Source: Rhodopirellula islandica (GTDB lineage Bacteria; Planctomycetota; Planctomycetia; Pirellulales; Pirellulaceae). From it: a DNA stretch of 64,000 bases. Within the stretch, counting starts at the first letter, position 1; each line of letters begins with the position of its first letter. Shown here one piece after another: positions 11,075-21,340 of the stretch. Made by a program: the position numbers and the translations under genes. The notes under the pieces are model-generated. The model did no database searches, was not told the origin of the DNA, and was given only the letters and a program-made list of their open reading frames with translations. The DNA is taken from the NCBI RefSeq assembly GCF_001027925.1, contig NZ_LECT01000036.1, positions 1-64,000 on the forward strand, read 5' to 3'.

Positions 11075-11212
11075 GTCACTTCAACAGCAGGGCGTCACCC
11101 GTTGGGTTTCCTTCGCTGTCAACAACGCGATTTTGTTTCGTTGGCACTTGCGAGGCGGGTCAGTGTAGCGAACTTGGTTGCTTCGATGAGAGGCCAGGTT
11201 TGACCAATCGGA

Positions 11213-14200
11213 CTAACTTTCCCAACTCGCCAATTGGTTGGCCCATTGGTTCAGTCGCGGTCGATGCTTTTCAATCATCGCCAATCCTGTCAGCAGCAGC
11301 AGTCCGGTCGTGATCCCAAACGCCCACCACGGCCACACCGCATCGATCGCTTGCGTGGAATGCCAGACCATGCTGGTCACGCCGAGGAACACGAAGATGG
11401 TGCCGAGATACAGGAACGGTTTGACTCGCAGCACCACGCCGAGCGCCATGCCGGCCAGAGCAAGCAGCACCAAAATCACCGGCCCCCATAGCGAGCGACC
11501 GATTTCAGACAGCAGCATGTCGGCCGTGCTGCTGAGGTAGATCACCAAGGTGCAAGCGTACCGAATCGCAGATCCCATGGCCGCCTCCAAACGCTCGCGT
11601 TGCAGGTGAGCGACCAGCAAGACGCAGGCGGCGGGCGGGATCAGCCAGGCTTGCGGGTGCGTGATGAAGTCCCAGCCAGGCACCTGGGTGAGCGTTACCC
11701 ACAGGGCTGCGTTGGCAAGCACGACGGTGGCGATTCGAGGCAGCCCATTCTTCCACAGCAGCGACATCATTCCGTAGTAAATCGCACCGACCAGCAGCAG
11801 GCCTTGGTAGGACGTTGTGCCACGAAAAAAGGTCCAGGACCAACTCTCGGACTGGGTCACAACCGCGTACGAACCGCTCAGCCAGAACCCCACGACGGGG
11901 ATCATCGGCAAGAACATGGAGGTGCGACGCATCACGTCGGCCAACACTTTGTCGTCGCGTCGCATCGCCCACTGGGTCAGACCAACACTGGCGAATGCGA
12001 TCACCATCACCACGTACGGCCAGACCTGTCGCAGGCCCATGAAAGCGATTCCGGTTCGGCACAGGAACAAGTGCAACCAAGTTGTCGCGGCAACCCCTTG
12101 GGCGATGTACAGCAACCATTTCCGCTGCGAATCGTTGAGCTGCACGCTCAGCAGAGAATTGGACAACCGGGAGTTGGGCAGTCCGGTGTTCGGGCCCGTC
12201 AGGATTGCCAAGGCACCCGCCATCGCCGCCAGTCCGCCCAGCGTGATCGCGACGGCGATCACCACCGGCATGCTGATGCCAGGGATGCCAACCACTGGCA
12301 TCCGTACCGCAGACTCCAGCGCCAGCATGATGACCAGGGATCCGATGGCGACGATGCCCGAGATCAGCCCGCCGCGGGTCAAGGCTTCGCTCCAGCGATC
12401 CAGGAAAGGACCCTTGAGCAACTTGGGGATCGCTAGCAACAACACCGCCACCATCAAGACGCCGGCAATCAGCAGTCGCATCACCGCGATCAAGGCGGGG
12501 TGCTGCAGCGGCAGGCCGGTCAGCAACGCCATCAAAGCGATCGACCACAAGGCAATCGCAACGGTGATGTGACGTCTTCGCGAGGTGATGGCAGCGTTGT
12601 TGGCGAGGTTTCTTTCGGACAGTTCAAAGAACACCCAGGCGAGAACGCCGGTGGCCAGGATGCAAACCCGCGGCCATGGTTCATGGGTGTGATCCAGTAC
12701 CAGCCAGCAGGCCAGCAGGGAACTCAGTCCAGCCCACAGCAGCGTCACCTGTTCGAGCGAATTGGCCAATCGCAGGCGAGCGTGTCCAAGCAGGGAAGTG
12801 CCAAACGTCCAAGCCACCAAGGCCGCCGACACGACCAGGTGAGTCACCGCCAACCCTTCGTTGGTTGTCAGGCCAGTTTGCGATCCAATCCAAAGGGCGA
12901 CTTCGCTGACCGCGATGCAGGAGAGCACCACGCTGACAAACCAAACCGTTCGTCCGCTCGGCCGCAGCCAGGCGGACGCGGCGACCAATCCGAGCGAAGC
13001 CAATGTCAACGTGCCGCTGGTGACGCCGATCCAACCGGAATCAGCGAAGGCCGAGTTGGGCAGTGCAAGGTGCGACTCGATCCAACCGAATGCCGCGATG
13101 GGGACCATGGCACAAGCGGTTTCGATGTCGGCCAACGGTGCCGATCGATCGTTTCTGACGCTTCGCCAGACGATCACCCACAACGCCATCCAAGCCAGCC
13201 AAATGGATGTCGGATCAAACTTGGCCACGGCAACGACGGGATCCAAGACTGTGTTCCAGAGCAAGAACCCACCCACCCCAACGGTCATCCATCCCAGCAT
13301 TCGTGGCAGGATGAAACGCCAGTCCCAGCCGGCGAGTGAGGTGACCGAACCGATTGATTGCCAGGCCGGACGATGGTCGCTGATGACGTTGTTTTTCGAG
13401 TCGTCGTCGCTGGTGTTCACTCGCCCCAGCCGAGTGCAAAGGAGCCCTGCCACGGACAGTCCAAGGACCGCCAGGAAAGACAGTTCCCAAGGGGCAGTGT
13501 GGTTGTCAAACAACGCAACCCAAGCCATCAAGAATGTCAGTGAAGTCAGGTGCCACGCGTGCAGTGGGATGTTTCGAATCCAGTGTAGCACCGCCGACCC
13601 AATGGACGCGGCGAGCCAAAGACCGCTCAGGACAACCAGTGCTGATTCAGGCTGAACCCACTGCATCCAAACAATGAAGACGGTTGCGTGCCCGGACAAC
13701 AGGCTGATTGCAAACGGCCAAGCGTCGCGAGCCGGTGTGACGACGCATCTCAACGCGATCGCGGCGGCAATCACCGATACCAAGCCACCGACGGGCAGCG
13801 TCCACAATGAAGAGGGGGGTTGCAGCATCGTTCCGGTCGATGAATAAGCCGCCAGCCCAGCTCCGATGCAGGATGCCAATCCAACGGTCAAAATCCAACA
13901 CCGCGAAAAATAGGGTCCCGCGGTGGAGCGTGGTGGGCCGTCGGCAGGTGAACCCAAGGTGCTGCGAACCAACCGATGCAGCAACCACCACGCCAGTGAC
14001 CCCAGCACCGACATTTGTGTCCACACCAAAGGCTCGTTCGCAAACGGAACTCGCGTGGCGATCGCTGGGGTGGCAACACCAATCGCCAGAGGCAGCAAGG
14101 TGCTGGAAAGAAGCGAATGGGAATTCGCTTCGCGTTTGGAGTCCGCCTTGGAGGACAGCAGCCCGACCGATGCGATCACCCACCAACTGGTCACCGCGAG

Positions 14201-17200
14201 CGTGCTGAATCGATCCGGTGAAAGGTTGTTCGACAGAGGTGCGAACCAGCCTGTCGCCAGCAACACAATTGATCCGGCTGCGACCAGCCCGGCGAGCATC
14301 GCGTGGATCACCGAACGCTCGGACGTGCTCGGCAGCAAGAATGCAGTCAGCGGATTTGGATGGCTCGATGCAAGCGATCCGCTGCCGAGTGGCAGCCAGG
14401 GGCTGAGCATGGCTTGGGACCGAAATTTCCAGGTCAACAAAAACGCACAGGCGAGCGTGGTGGTGATGACCAAACAGGCGGAGGCGGAGTTGGTCCACGC
14501 CAGAGAAAGTTGGCTCGCGAGATACAAGCTGGCTGCGCCAAGCAATCCTAGGAACCAATCTTGCCAGCCGTTTTCGGACCAGAGTGAATCTTCGGCGTGA
14601 CGTCGTGAGAGAACGAACAACGCGGCCGTTCCCGCGATCAATCCCAAGCAGGCTGCTGATTCAAACCAAGCAAAATTCGCCGCGGCAATCCATTCGTTGG
14701 TGGGCCACTGCGCAATCGCTTCCAAGGGTGCCGCCACAATCGCGGCGTACTGGCGAGCGACGGTGAAGATGAGCGTGCCGGTCGCCAGCATGGCGAACAG
14801 GCCATCAGGCAGTTGAGCCCAATTCAGTTTGCGATCAGGAAACCAACTTCGAAGTGGTGCGACCATTCGAATGAGCATCCAGATCGCCGATGTCGCCGCG
14901 AAGATTGCCGCGACCCACCACGTTGCAATTCCGCCCAGCCACGATTCGGAATGCCAAGTCATCACGCCCAGCGAAGCGGTGAGGGTGGTCGCGACGGTGA
15001 TCGCGGAGAGGCCCATCGAAGTCTGTAGCCAACTTCTTTCTCGCAGCAAGATCGCGACCCCGAACAACGCGGTCACCAGCAGCCAAAGTTGACCGCTGGC
15101 GGACCACCACCCGGGCGCTGTGATCTCGTTGGATGAGAGCGACAGCAATCCAATCCCGCCGAGTGCCGCAGCAGACAGGCATGCCGTCACTCCTGCCGAC
15201 AAAGCATGACGTCGCAGCGACACTTTGCTTGCTCGCGAAAGCGAGTTGGGTGGCTCGGTTGAGAGGTGTTGTTCGTTGACGTTGGATTGCCGGTGGAGCA
15301 GGTGCTTCGCGAGCAACGCGGCCGTCATCAACGACATCGTGACCGCGAGTCCGATCCAAGGTGTCAGGGTGAAATCGGTTTGGAGACGCCCATCCGTCCA
15401 GGTGAAAAATCCGAGCACCGAGGTCCAAAAGGCGACCAAGATCACCGGTGTTGCCAGGGAGGCTCGCGAATCTTTGAAGGAACCCAGGATGCATCCCAAG
15501 GCGGACAATCCGAGCACCACATCGACCAGCATCGGCGGGACCTGACCAAGCCACGCGACCGGGGCAACGCTGAGTACCAACGCTTGGACAAACGCGAGTG
15601 CACCCCAGCCGCAGGCCGCCAGCCAGCTAGCAGTGACTTGGTTGCGAGCCCATGATTTCCCTGTCGCGAATTGGTCCAGGGCGAAGCCAGCCCCACCCAG
15701 CAGCGCGGCGATTGCAAGCGATGTCACCATCGGTTCGCCGCCCAGAACCAATCGCCACATCGGCAGATCGCCCCAGTTCATGTCACCCATCCAGACAGGA
15801 GACGACAGCATCGCGGCGATCCCGAGTGGCAGCGTTGTGCCAATGAGGCGAGAGAGTTGCCGGAGTGTGATCGAGGCCGCGCCCCACGAAGCCGCCGCAA
15901 CCACCGCATGCATCCACATCCAGTCCAGTCTGCGAAGTGAAGCGGGCAAGATCGCCAGCACCGCGGCCATTGAGAGCACTGTCAGAACCGTTGCGATCAA
16001 ATTTGAGTTGGCCATCCAGCCACGCTTGCGAGAGCCGCCGGTAGCGGGGACCGCGTCGACGCGAAACTTCAACATGTCGCTGTGGCAACTCGATGCAATC
16101 GCGATCCAAAATGGAATCGATGCGATCGCGATTTGAATCCAAGCGGTCTGCACCGCGAATTCGTTTTCCAGATTGCTGAACAGGAATGCAGCGTAAACCA
16201 GAACGCTGGCCATCGCCGAAGACGCGATCCCGAGCGATAGCCAACGATTTTTCCAGTGCCTTGGTCCGCCCAGGGAGGGCCCTCGCCCGTGCGAATTCAG
16301 GTGAGTGCGGCGTTGGCGTTGTGGCCAAAGCAACGCTGCCGCAACGCAGATCGCGGGAACCAAGATCGCAAATCCCGCGTGGGAGCCGAGCATGCGTGCG
16401 GCGGTCGGGAGCAATGGCAGTGAGAGCGTCGGTGCGATGACGCTGGCGGTCATCGGCAACGCATCGGCACGCCCGACCAAGCTGCGTGACGATTGCAGCA
16501 GCAGCCAACCGCAGCCCGCCAATCCAGCCACGATCGTGCCCAGCGTTGTGGGCTCGGAAAGCGAAACCGAATCCAGTCCTGCACCCGCCGCGGCCATGCC
16601 AGCCAACACGCACAGTGGGACCAGCAGCGTCGCAATGATCAACACCGCGCGGCTGGTGTGGCGCAGCTTCCATCGCCGCACCGTGTACAAACCCGCCGCG
16701 AAGATTGCCGCGTCGGCGGACATGAAGATCAACGAGGGGACAACTCGGTGGGCGGACGTCAGCGTGTTCCAAAGGCTGACGACCAGGCCAATCGAGCAGA
16801 CCACGACCAGCAATCCAGCGACCAGTTCGCCCCAACGAATGTTGTTGCGAGCCAGGAACGAAGTGATGACTTCCGACAGCGCTCGCTTGGGCGTGCTTGG
16901 GACCGGAGGATCGTAGACGGCTTCAGCGGTGACCGCTTCTGCGACGAAGGGGGCAATGGCCACCGGTTCAATGGCCACGGGTTCGGTTGGCGACGTTGCG
17001 ATCGACTTGGCTGCGATCGGGGGGAGGGAATCCGCGATTGGTTGGGGAGTCGCAGCGGTTGTGGCGGGAAGAATTGGCTCGACAACCGGTTCGACGTTCG
17101 TCGGTGTCGAGTCCAGGGCCAAGTCATGGGCGGACGCTTTCAATCGGCCGGCGGTCTCTGCATCGACTTGGCCGGTCGCGGTCAACGCATCCATCATTCT

Positions 17201-17440
17201 TGAAAACGCGGCCAGGTCCGCGGAGGCTGATGGTTGGTCAACAAAAGCTGTCGAGCTTTTCTGGTTTTGGGGGGTGGATCGCTGCGTTTCAGGTGTTTCG
17301 ACCCGGGGTGGTGGTGATGGATAGAGCGTTTTGGGAGCGAACACCAGGCGAAAGATGGTCGCGAAGACGACCCAGGTCAGGTGCCCGACCATCGTGATGA
17401 TCAGCCAACCGATCGCAATGAAAAACAGCACTTCCATCAT
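11213..17440 (-). CDS. giant polytopic membrane protein of unknown function
   Basis: A 2075-residue single reading frame. One transmembrane helix lies at residues 2-35 (VLFFIAIGWLIITMVGHLTW). A soluble Pro/Ala/Thr-rich segment follows to about 195, containing a helical stretch on 'DALTATGQVDAETAGRLKA'. From about residue 200 to the end there are several dozen closely spaced hydrophobic helices, broken only by short charged loops. No ATP-binding, transporter-signature or glycosyltransferase motif stands out. Its architecture (short N-terminal anchor, linker, long helix array) is reminiscent of DUF2339-like proteins but about twice as long. The ATG pair at 17440/17437 is the likely start. It is transcribed alone. 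Function unknown. Confidence 0.8.
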   Translation of the reverse strand: MMEVLFFIAIGWLIITMVGHLTWVVFATIFRLVFAPKTLYPSPPPRVETPETQRSTPQNQKSSTAFVDQPSASADLAAFSRMMDALTATGQVDAETAGRLKASAHDLALDSTPTNVEPVVEPILPATTAATPQPIADSLPPIAAKSIATSPTEPVAIEPVAIAPFVAEAVTAEAVYDPPVPSTPKRALSEVITSFLARNNIRWGELVAGLLVVVCSIGLVVSLWNTLTSAHRVVPSLIFMSADAAIFAAGLYTVRRWKLRHTSRAVLIIATLLVPLCVLAGMAAAGAGLDSVSLSEPTTLGTIVAGLAGCGWLLLQSSRSLVGRADALPMTASVIAPTLSLPLLPTAARMLGSHAGFAILVPAICVAAALLWPQRQRRTHLNSHGRGPSLGGPRHWKNRWLSLGIASSAMASVLVYAAFLFSNLENEFAVQTAWIQIAIASIPFWIAIASSCHSDMLKFRVDAVPATGGSRKRGWMANSNLIATVLTVLSMAAVLAILPASLRRLDWMWMHAVVAAASWGAASITLRQLSRLIGTTLPLGIAAMLSSPVWMGDMNWGDLPMWRLVLGGEPMVTSLAIAALLGGAGFALDQFATGKSWARNQVTASWLAACGWGALAFVQALVLSVAPVAWLGQVPPMLVDVVLGLSALGCILGSFKDSRASLATPVILVAFWTSVLGFFTWTDGRLQTDFTLTPWIGLAVTMSLMTAALLAKHLLHRQSNVNEQHLSTEPPNSLSRASKVSLRRHALSAGVTACLSAAALGGIGLLSLSSNEITAPGWWSASGQLWLLVTALFGVAILLRERSWLQTSMGLSAITVATTLTASLGVMTWHSESWLGGIATWWVAAIFAATSAIWMLIRMVAPLRSWFPDRKLNWAQLPDGLFAMLATGTLIFTVARQYAAIVAAPLEAIAQWPTNEWIAAANFAWFESAACLGLIAGTAALFVLSRRHAEDSLWSENGWQDWFLGLLGAASLYLASQLSLAWTNSASACLVITTTLACAFLLTWKFRSQAMLSPWLPLGSGSLASSHPNPLTAFLLPSTSERSVIHAMLAGLVAAGSIVLLATGWFAPLSNNLSPDRFSTLAVTSWWVIASVGLLSSKADSKREANSHSLLSSTLLPLAIGVATPAIATRVPFANEPLVWTQMSVLGSLAWWLLHRLVRSTLGSPADGPPRSTAGPYFSRCWILTVGLASCIGAGLAAYSSTGTMLQPPSSLWTLPVGGLVSVIAAAIALRCVVTPARDAWPFAISLLSGHATVFIVWMQWVQPESALVVLSGLWLAASIGSAVLHWIRNIPLHAWHLTSLTFLMAWVALFDNHTAPWELSFLAVLGLSVAGLLCTRLGRVNTSDDDSKNNVISDHRPAWQSIGSVTSLAGWDWRFILPRMLGWMTVGVGGFLLWNTVLDPVVAVAKFDPTSIWLAWMALWVIVWRSVRNDRSAPLADIETACAMVPIAAFGWIESHLALPNSAFADSGWIGVTSGTLTLASLGLVAASAWLRPSGRTVWFVSVVLSCIAVSEVALWIGSQTGLTTNEGLAVTHLVVSAALVAWTFGTSLLGHARLRLANSLEQVTLLWAGLSSLLACWLVLDHTHEPWPRVCILATGVLAWVFFELSERNLANNAAITSRRRHITVAIALWSIALMALLTGLPLQHPALIAVMRLLIAGVLMVAVLLLAIPKLLKGPFLDRWSEALTRGGLISGIVAIGSLVIMLALESAVRMPVVGIPGISMPVVIAVAITLGGLAAMAGALAILTGPNTGLPNSRLSNSLLSVQLNDSQRKWLLYIAQGVAATTWLHLFLCRTGIAFMGLRQVWPYVVMVIAFASVGLTQWAMRRDDKVLADVMRRTSMFLPMIPVVGFWLSGSYAVVTQSESWSWTFFRGTTSYQGLLLVGAIYYGMMSLLWKNGLPRIATVVLANAALWVTLTQVPGWDFITHPQAWLIPPAACVLLVAHLQRERLEAAMGSAIRYACTLVIYLSSTADMLLSEIGRSLWGPVILVLLALAGMALGVVLRVKPFLYLGTIFVFLGVTSMVWHSTQAIDAVWPWWAFGITTGLLLLTGLAMIEKHRPRLNQWANQLASWES

Positions 17441-17607
17441 GGAAACCGCAGCAAGAAGCAGGGAAGGGACCGAAACGGTCGGATACAGGCCAATCTAGGC
17501 CAAGTGGTTCTCTGCTAGAGACCATGGAGAGGAAAATGCTTCGGGCGGATGCGATTTTTCTTGGTTGGTGGAGGACGATGGGGGCGTTTCGAGTTGAGAT
17601 CCGCATG

Positions 17608-17642
17608 AAAAAAGGCCACACCGATTGGAAATCGATGTGGCC
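17608..17642 (-). terminator. rho-independent terminator after DUF1559 gene
   Basis: A 12-bp stem with one mismatch (17614-17625 with 17631-17642, GGCCACA...TGTGGCC) and a five-base loop. On the minus strand six T residues (17613-17608) follow. It sits 47 bp beyond the DUF1559 stop. Confidence 0.8.
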
Positions 17643-17688
17643 TGGTCTTCAGGTTTCTGAGGGGCGCGAACGGAGTTCGCCAATCAAA

Positions 17689-18900
17689 TCAGAGGGTGGC
17701 TTCGTTGGCTCGGGTCTCTCCTGAAGATGCCGTGCCCATGGCACCCCAGACGCCAAAGGGACTTTCGACACCGGCGTCATGGCCGGTTCCGGGCCCACGT
17801 GGGGTCACGGTTGTGTTGCTGTCCATGCCTTCGGTCGAGGCGTTGATCGAGTCGGTGATGAATTTGATCGAACCGTCGGTCATCAGAACGTGGGCTCCTC
17901 CTTGGTGACGGCTGGTGACGCTGTAGACGCCACCGGTCCAGTCTGACCCAGGGCCGGTGCTGTAGGTGCAGCTCACGCTGTTGGGGCCCAAGATTGTGTT
18001 GATGGCTGAGTTGCAGCTGACGGAATCGGTCCACCAGCGGCCGCGGTTGGATTGTCCGCCGTAGCTGCCGTAGCCGATCAGTTCTTGGCCGGGGGCATAA
18101 AACTGAGGACGCTCAGGATCAATCGTGTTCTTGCACTGAACCAGGTCGGTTTGGAAGTCCTGGCTTCCAAAGACTGCCGCGGTGCCGATGATCGAACGGT
18201 CATCGAGGAAGTTGGCCATTTCACCCATGATGATGGTTTGGCTGGTTCCGTCCAAGCAATCGCGGAATTTTTTCTTGTTGTTCCATCTCCACATGCCACG
18301 CCACACGGCATCATCGCCTGCCCACTCATAGCCAGGGTCGGTTCGTTGGTCACCGTCAAACCAATAGAAGGTGATGTACCGAGCCGCGTCTCCATAGCAG
18401 AACGCATAGTTGGTGCGGCCAATGGTATCGCCTTCGGCAGGGTCTGATGGACAACGCAACGTTGGGATTTGGAAACGGTTGGGAGTGTAGTCGGAACTCC
18501 ATGGGAACCCGCCAAATTTGACGTAGGTCGTGCCACTGTCACTCGTATGGGGATTGGAAATCATCTCCCAAACGGCTTGCTGTTCCATGAAGGGCGTCAT
18601 GGCCACGGTGGGACCCAGTCCACGCCATTGGGTTTGAGTTGCGACGCGACTATAAGGAAACGTGTTGTAGGCCGCGTGGTAGTTGTGAAGTGCCAAGCCC
18701 ATCTGTTTGAAGTTGTTGCTGCAGCTCATTCGTCGGGCTGCTTCGCGAGCGGCTTGGACGGCGGGCAGAAGCAAACCCACCAAGACGCCGATGATCGCGA
18801 TGACGACCAAGAGTTCGACCAGGGTGAATGCCGAGCGAGTCATGCGACTCGGGACAGGTTTGGGGCGATTGTGCCCCAGCGGTGAATGTGTAACGGACAT
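17689..18900 (-). CDS. DUF1559 prepilin-like protein
   Basis: About 403 residues from the ATG at 18900 (TAGGTG lies upstream); the upstream TTG at 18927 is less likely. A short basic leader is followed by the type IV prepilin motif and N-terminal helix RSAFTLVELLVVIAIIGVLV. A short sequence LLPAVQAAREAARRMSCSNN follows, which is the hallmark of planctomycete DUF1559 proteins. The C-terminal module contains the H-x9-DG type motif (HVLMTDGSIKFI). Such proteins are thought to be processed by prepilin peptidase and exported as pseudopilins; they occur in very high copy number in planctomycetes. A 61-residue lipoprotein gene lies directly upstream on the same strand. Confidence 0.93.
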   Translation of the reverse strand: MSVTHSPLGHNRPKPVPSRMTRSAFTLVELLVVIAIIGVLVGLLLPAVQAAREAARRMSCSNNFKQMGLALHNYHAAYNTFPYSRVATQTQWRGLGPTVAMTPFMEQQAVWEMISNPHTSDSGTTYVKFGGFPWSSDYTPNRFQIPTLRCPSDPAEGDTIGRTNYAFCYGDAARYITFYWFDGDQRTDPGYEWAGDDAVWRGMWRWNNKKKFRDCLDGTSQTIIMGEMANFLDDRSIIGTAAVFGSQDFQTDLVQCKNTIDPERPQFYAPGQELIGYGSYGGQSNRGRWWTDSVSCNSAINTILGPNSVSCTYSTGPGSDWTGGVYSVTSRHQGGAHVLMTDGSIKFITDSINASTEGMDSNTTVTPRGPGTGHDAGVESPFGVWGAMGTASSGETRANEATL

Positions 18901-19099
18901 CGATGCACCTAGGAGAAATGTGGTCAACGGACCACAGGAAGTTCGGAAGGAATGAAAATTCAGGATCGCCCGCCCATGAATGAGCTGGTGTTGTTTCCTG
19001 AATGAATTGGGATTTCGCCTCTTCCAAATGGATGCAAGTGAATCGCACCGCTTGTGTTGCCCGCCTGTTCATCGCCATGCCATGAACGGCGATGGGGCC

Positions 19100-19285
19100 T
19101 CATTCCGTCGGTCGCTCTGTTGCAGTCGCGTTGGCTCCGCCCATGATTTCTTCCACCGATGCCTGTTCGTCATCCGCGGCATCGAGGGGCAGCAGTTCCG
19201 TTTCGGAGCTGCCGCATCCGACCAAGGCTGTGAGAAGGAGGCCTGCGACCATCCATTTGCCGATTTGGCTCATCGGTTCTGTCAT
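19100..19285 (-). CDS. small predicted lipoprotein
   Basis: 61 residues. Signal peptide with lipobox: KWMVAGLLLTALVGC, then GSSETELLPLD and an acidic short tail. AGGA lies seven bases upstream of the ATG at 19285. It has the size and pattern of the tiny lipoproteins that accompany DUF1559 genes in planctomycetes. It precedes the DUF1559 gene by about 200 bp on the same strand. Function unknown. Confidence 0.7.
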   Translation of the reverse strand: MTEPMSQIGKWMVAGLLLTALVGCGSSETELLPLDAADDEQASVEEIMGGANATATERPTE

Positions 19286-19582
19286 CTTTGCGTCCTGTCA
19301 GGTCATGAAACCAAACGGCCGGCAAAAGTTTCAGGATTCGATTGCTCTTTCAGTCGGCCACTGCAATGACCATAAGCACTTCGTTTTTAGATGCCAAATA
19401 TCAATTGCGGTGGGTCGGGTTCTAGTACCGCGAAATTCAAAGGGTCTGAAGCGCGAGGGTGATTGGGAACTGTCAGCATGCTTCCGAAACGCCCCGGTGA
19501 AGGGCGTGGTTTTGAACGCTGATTTCTTCTGCAAAAAATTCAAGAAAGTTTGAGCTTTTTTGCTAAGAGCCCGGCTTTGTGC

Positions 19583-21178
19583 CTAGGAGATCACGTCTTG
19601 AGTCCAGGCTCCATCCACCAATCGCCATGTGTCGGGGGTTGGGGGCGTGGATTGCAGCAGAGCTGGTAAGCGGGAGTCTTTGACATTGTCATAACTCGTG
19701 AGCTTGCCAAACCGGATCAAGGAACCGGGGACTCCAACGGCAGTGAATCCGGGGTGCCCGGTCGCTGGGTAAGGGCCACCGTGATTCATCGCCGCGCTGA
19801 CGGCCACACCGGTTGGCATTTTGTCATTGAGGATGCGGCCCACTTTGGGTTCCAGCTCAAACGCTACTTGCGTGTAAGTGTCTTCATCAGCACCTTGAGT
19901 CGCGGAGTAGATGCATCCGGTCAGGTTGCCTTCCAAGTGGCGGATCGCTTCGCAGAGTTGTTGGGTGTCGTCCGCGACCATGATCAACGATGCGTTTCCA
20001 AAGGCTTCGGTTTGGAAGCCTTCCGGATTGCCAAGGAACGCTTCGCCGCTGGTTTTCAACAATGTGTTGGCCATCGCACAGCGGTCCGTTTCGGCTTCGC
20101 CTCCGCCGGCAAGCAATTCGGCACCAAAGCCGACGAGTGCTTGGATGCTCTTGCCCAGAGAAGACGCGACAGCGGGTGACAGCAGGGTTCCGGCCGGAGC
20201 GGCGGTGAAACGCTCTTTCACCGCGGCGATGAATTTGTCCGTGGCTTGGCCTTGGACGAGCATCACCATTCCCGGGTTCGTGCAGAATTGCCCGGTGCCC
20301 ATCAAGACGCTGGTGATGAACTCGTCGACAATTGCATCGCCGCGTTCTTCGAGGGCTGCAGGGGTGATGACCACGGGATTGACGCTGGAAAGTTCCAGGT
20401 AGATCGGTTTGCCGGCTTTGTCAGCGGCTGCCTTCAAGGTCAGGCCGGCGCCTCGACTGCCGGTGTAGCCGGTTGCTCCGATGCGTGGATCGGAAACCAG
20501 TTTTTCGCCATCCGAGTGGCTGGTTCGGTAAATCAGCTGCACCGTCGCGGCGGGGAGTCCGGTCTCAGCGAGGGCTTCGAGGGCCAGTTCGGCAAACAGA
20601 CGTGTGGTGTCAGGATGCGAACTGTTGGCTTTGCCGATCACCGGGTTGCCGGCTGCGATGGCGGCGGCGAAATCGCCACCGGAAACGCTGCCGAACGCGA
20701 ACGGGAAGTTGTTGGGGCCAAACACGCAGACGGGACCCAGTGGGCCCAAGCACGAACGAATGCCCGCTTGGGTGTCGATCGTGGGCATGGCCCAGTTGCC
20801 CGTCCGGCAGGCTTTCGCTGCGGCACGCAATTGATTGCTGGTTCGAGGCAGTTCGACGTCGGCCAAACGGGGCGAACGCGCCAGGCCGGTTTCAGCAAAC
20901 GCGGTTTCGACCAATTGATCTTTGGCTGCGTCAATCTTGTCCGCGTACGCTTCGATGAAGTCAGCGATTTTGGCAGGCCCAAGTTTGCGAAGCTCCGTGG
21001 CGGCTTCGACGGCGGCATCGAGTGCCTCGTCGCAGTCTTTCCAACTGCTGACGGGGAACGTGGCGTCGAGTTTTTCGTTGCGATTGGGATCGGTGGCTTG
21101 GAAGGTCGACTCGGTGTTGGCTTCACGCCAAGTTCCAGCGATCAAAACAGGGTGAGTGGCGGGAGAAGCGATGGACAT
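19583..21178 (-). CDS. NADP-type aldehyde dehydrogenase, probable 2,5-dioxopentanoate dehydrogenase
   Basis: 531 residues from the ATG at 21178; a TTG 24 codons earlier is open but adds an unrelated stretch. A complete aldehyde dehydrogenase: cofactor loop around GPNNFPFAFG (154-163), catalytic Glu in LELSSVNP (E262) and catalytic Cys in GTGQFCTNPG (C299). The GxFGSVSGGDFAAAIAAGNP and MNHGGPYPAT segments are characteristic of alpha-ketoglutaric semialdehyde dehydrogenases. These oxidise 2,5-dioxopentanoate to 2-oxoglutarate at the end of oxidative pentose, uronate or hydroxyproline breakdown. No other pathway genes lie nearby, so the substrate is inferred from family only. Confidence 0.88.
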   Translation of the reverse strand: MSIASPATHPVLIAGTWREANTESTFQATDPNRNEKLDATFPVSSWKDCDEALDAAVEAATELRKLGPAKIADFIEAYADKIDAAKDQLVETAFAETGLARSPRLADVELPRTSNQLRAAAKACRTGNWAMPTIDTQAGIRSCLGPLGPVCVFGPNNFPFAFGSVSGGDFAAAIAAGNPVIGKANSSHPDTTRLFAELALEALAETGLPAATVQLIYRTSHSDGEKLVSDPRIGATGYTGSRGAGLTLKAAADKAGKPIYLELSSVNPVVITPAALEERGDAIVDEFITSVLMGTGQFCTNPGMVMLVQGQATDKFIAAVKERFTAAPAGTLLSPAVASSLGKSIQALVGFGAELLAGGGEAETDRCAMANTLLKTSGEAFLGNPEGFQTEAFGNASLIMVADDTQQLCEAIRHLEGNLTGCIYSATQGADEDTYTQVAFELEPKVGRILNDKMPTGVAVSAAMNHGGPYPATGHPGFTAVGVPGSLIRFGKLTSYDNVKDSRLPALLQSTPPTPDTWRLVDGAWTQDVIS

Positions 21179-21340
21179 AGCAGGCAATCTTTCTGCGACG
21201 AGGTGTGACGGACGCGAAGGAACTCGATGGAGTTCGACCTGTATCGTCAATCATTCGCCGGGTTGTCTCAAGCGGTCACGTTTCAGTTGCCACAGGCCAA
21301 GCATCGGAACGCATCTGATCGCGGCGCAACTGGGGGTGGA

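Noticed and set aside
11600-12436. Plus-strand frame inside the giant membrane protein gene
   Set aside because: Antisense to a long hydrophobic protein. The His/Gln/Arg-rich product is the usual shadow of Leu/Ala/Val codons.
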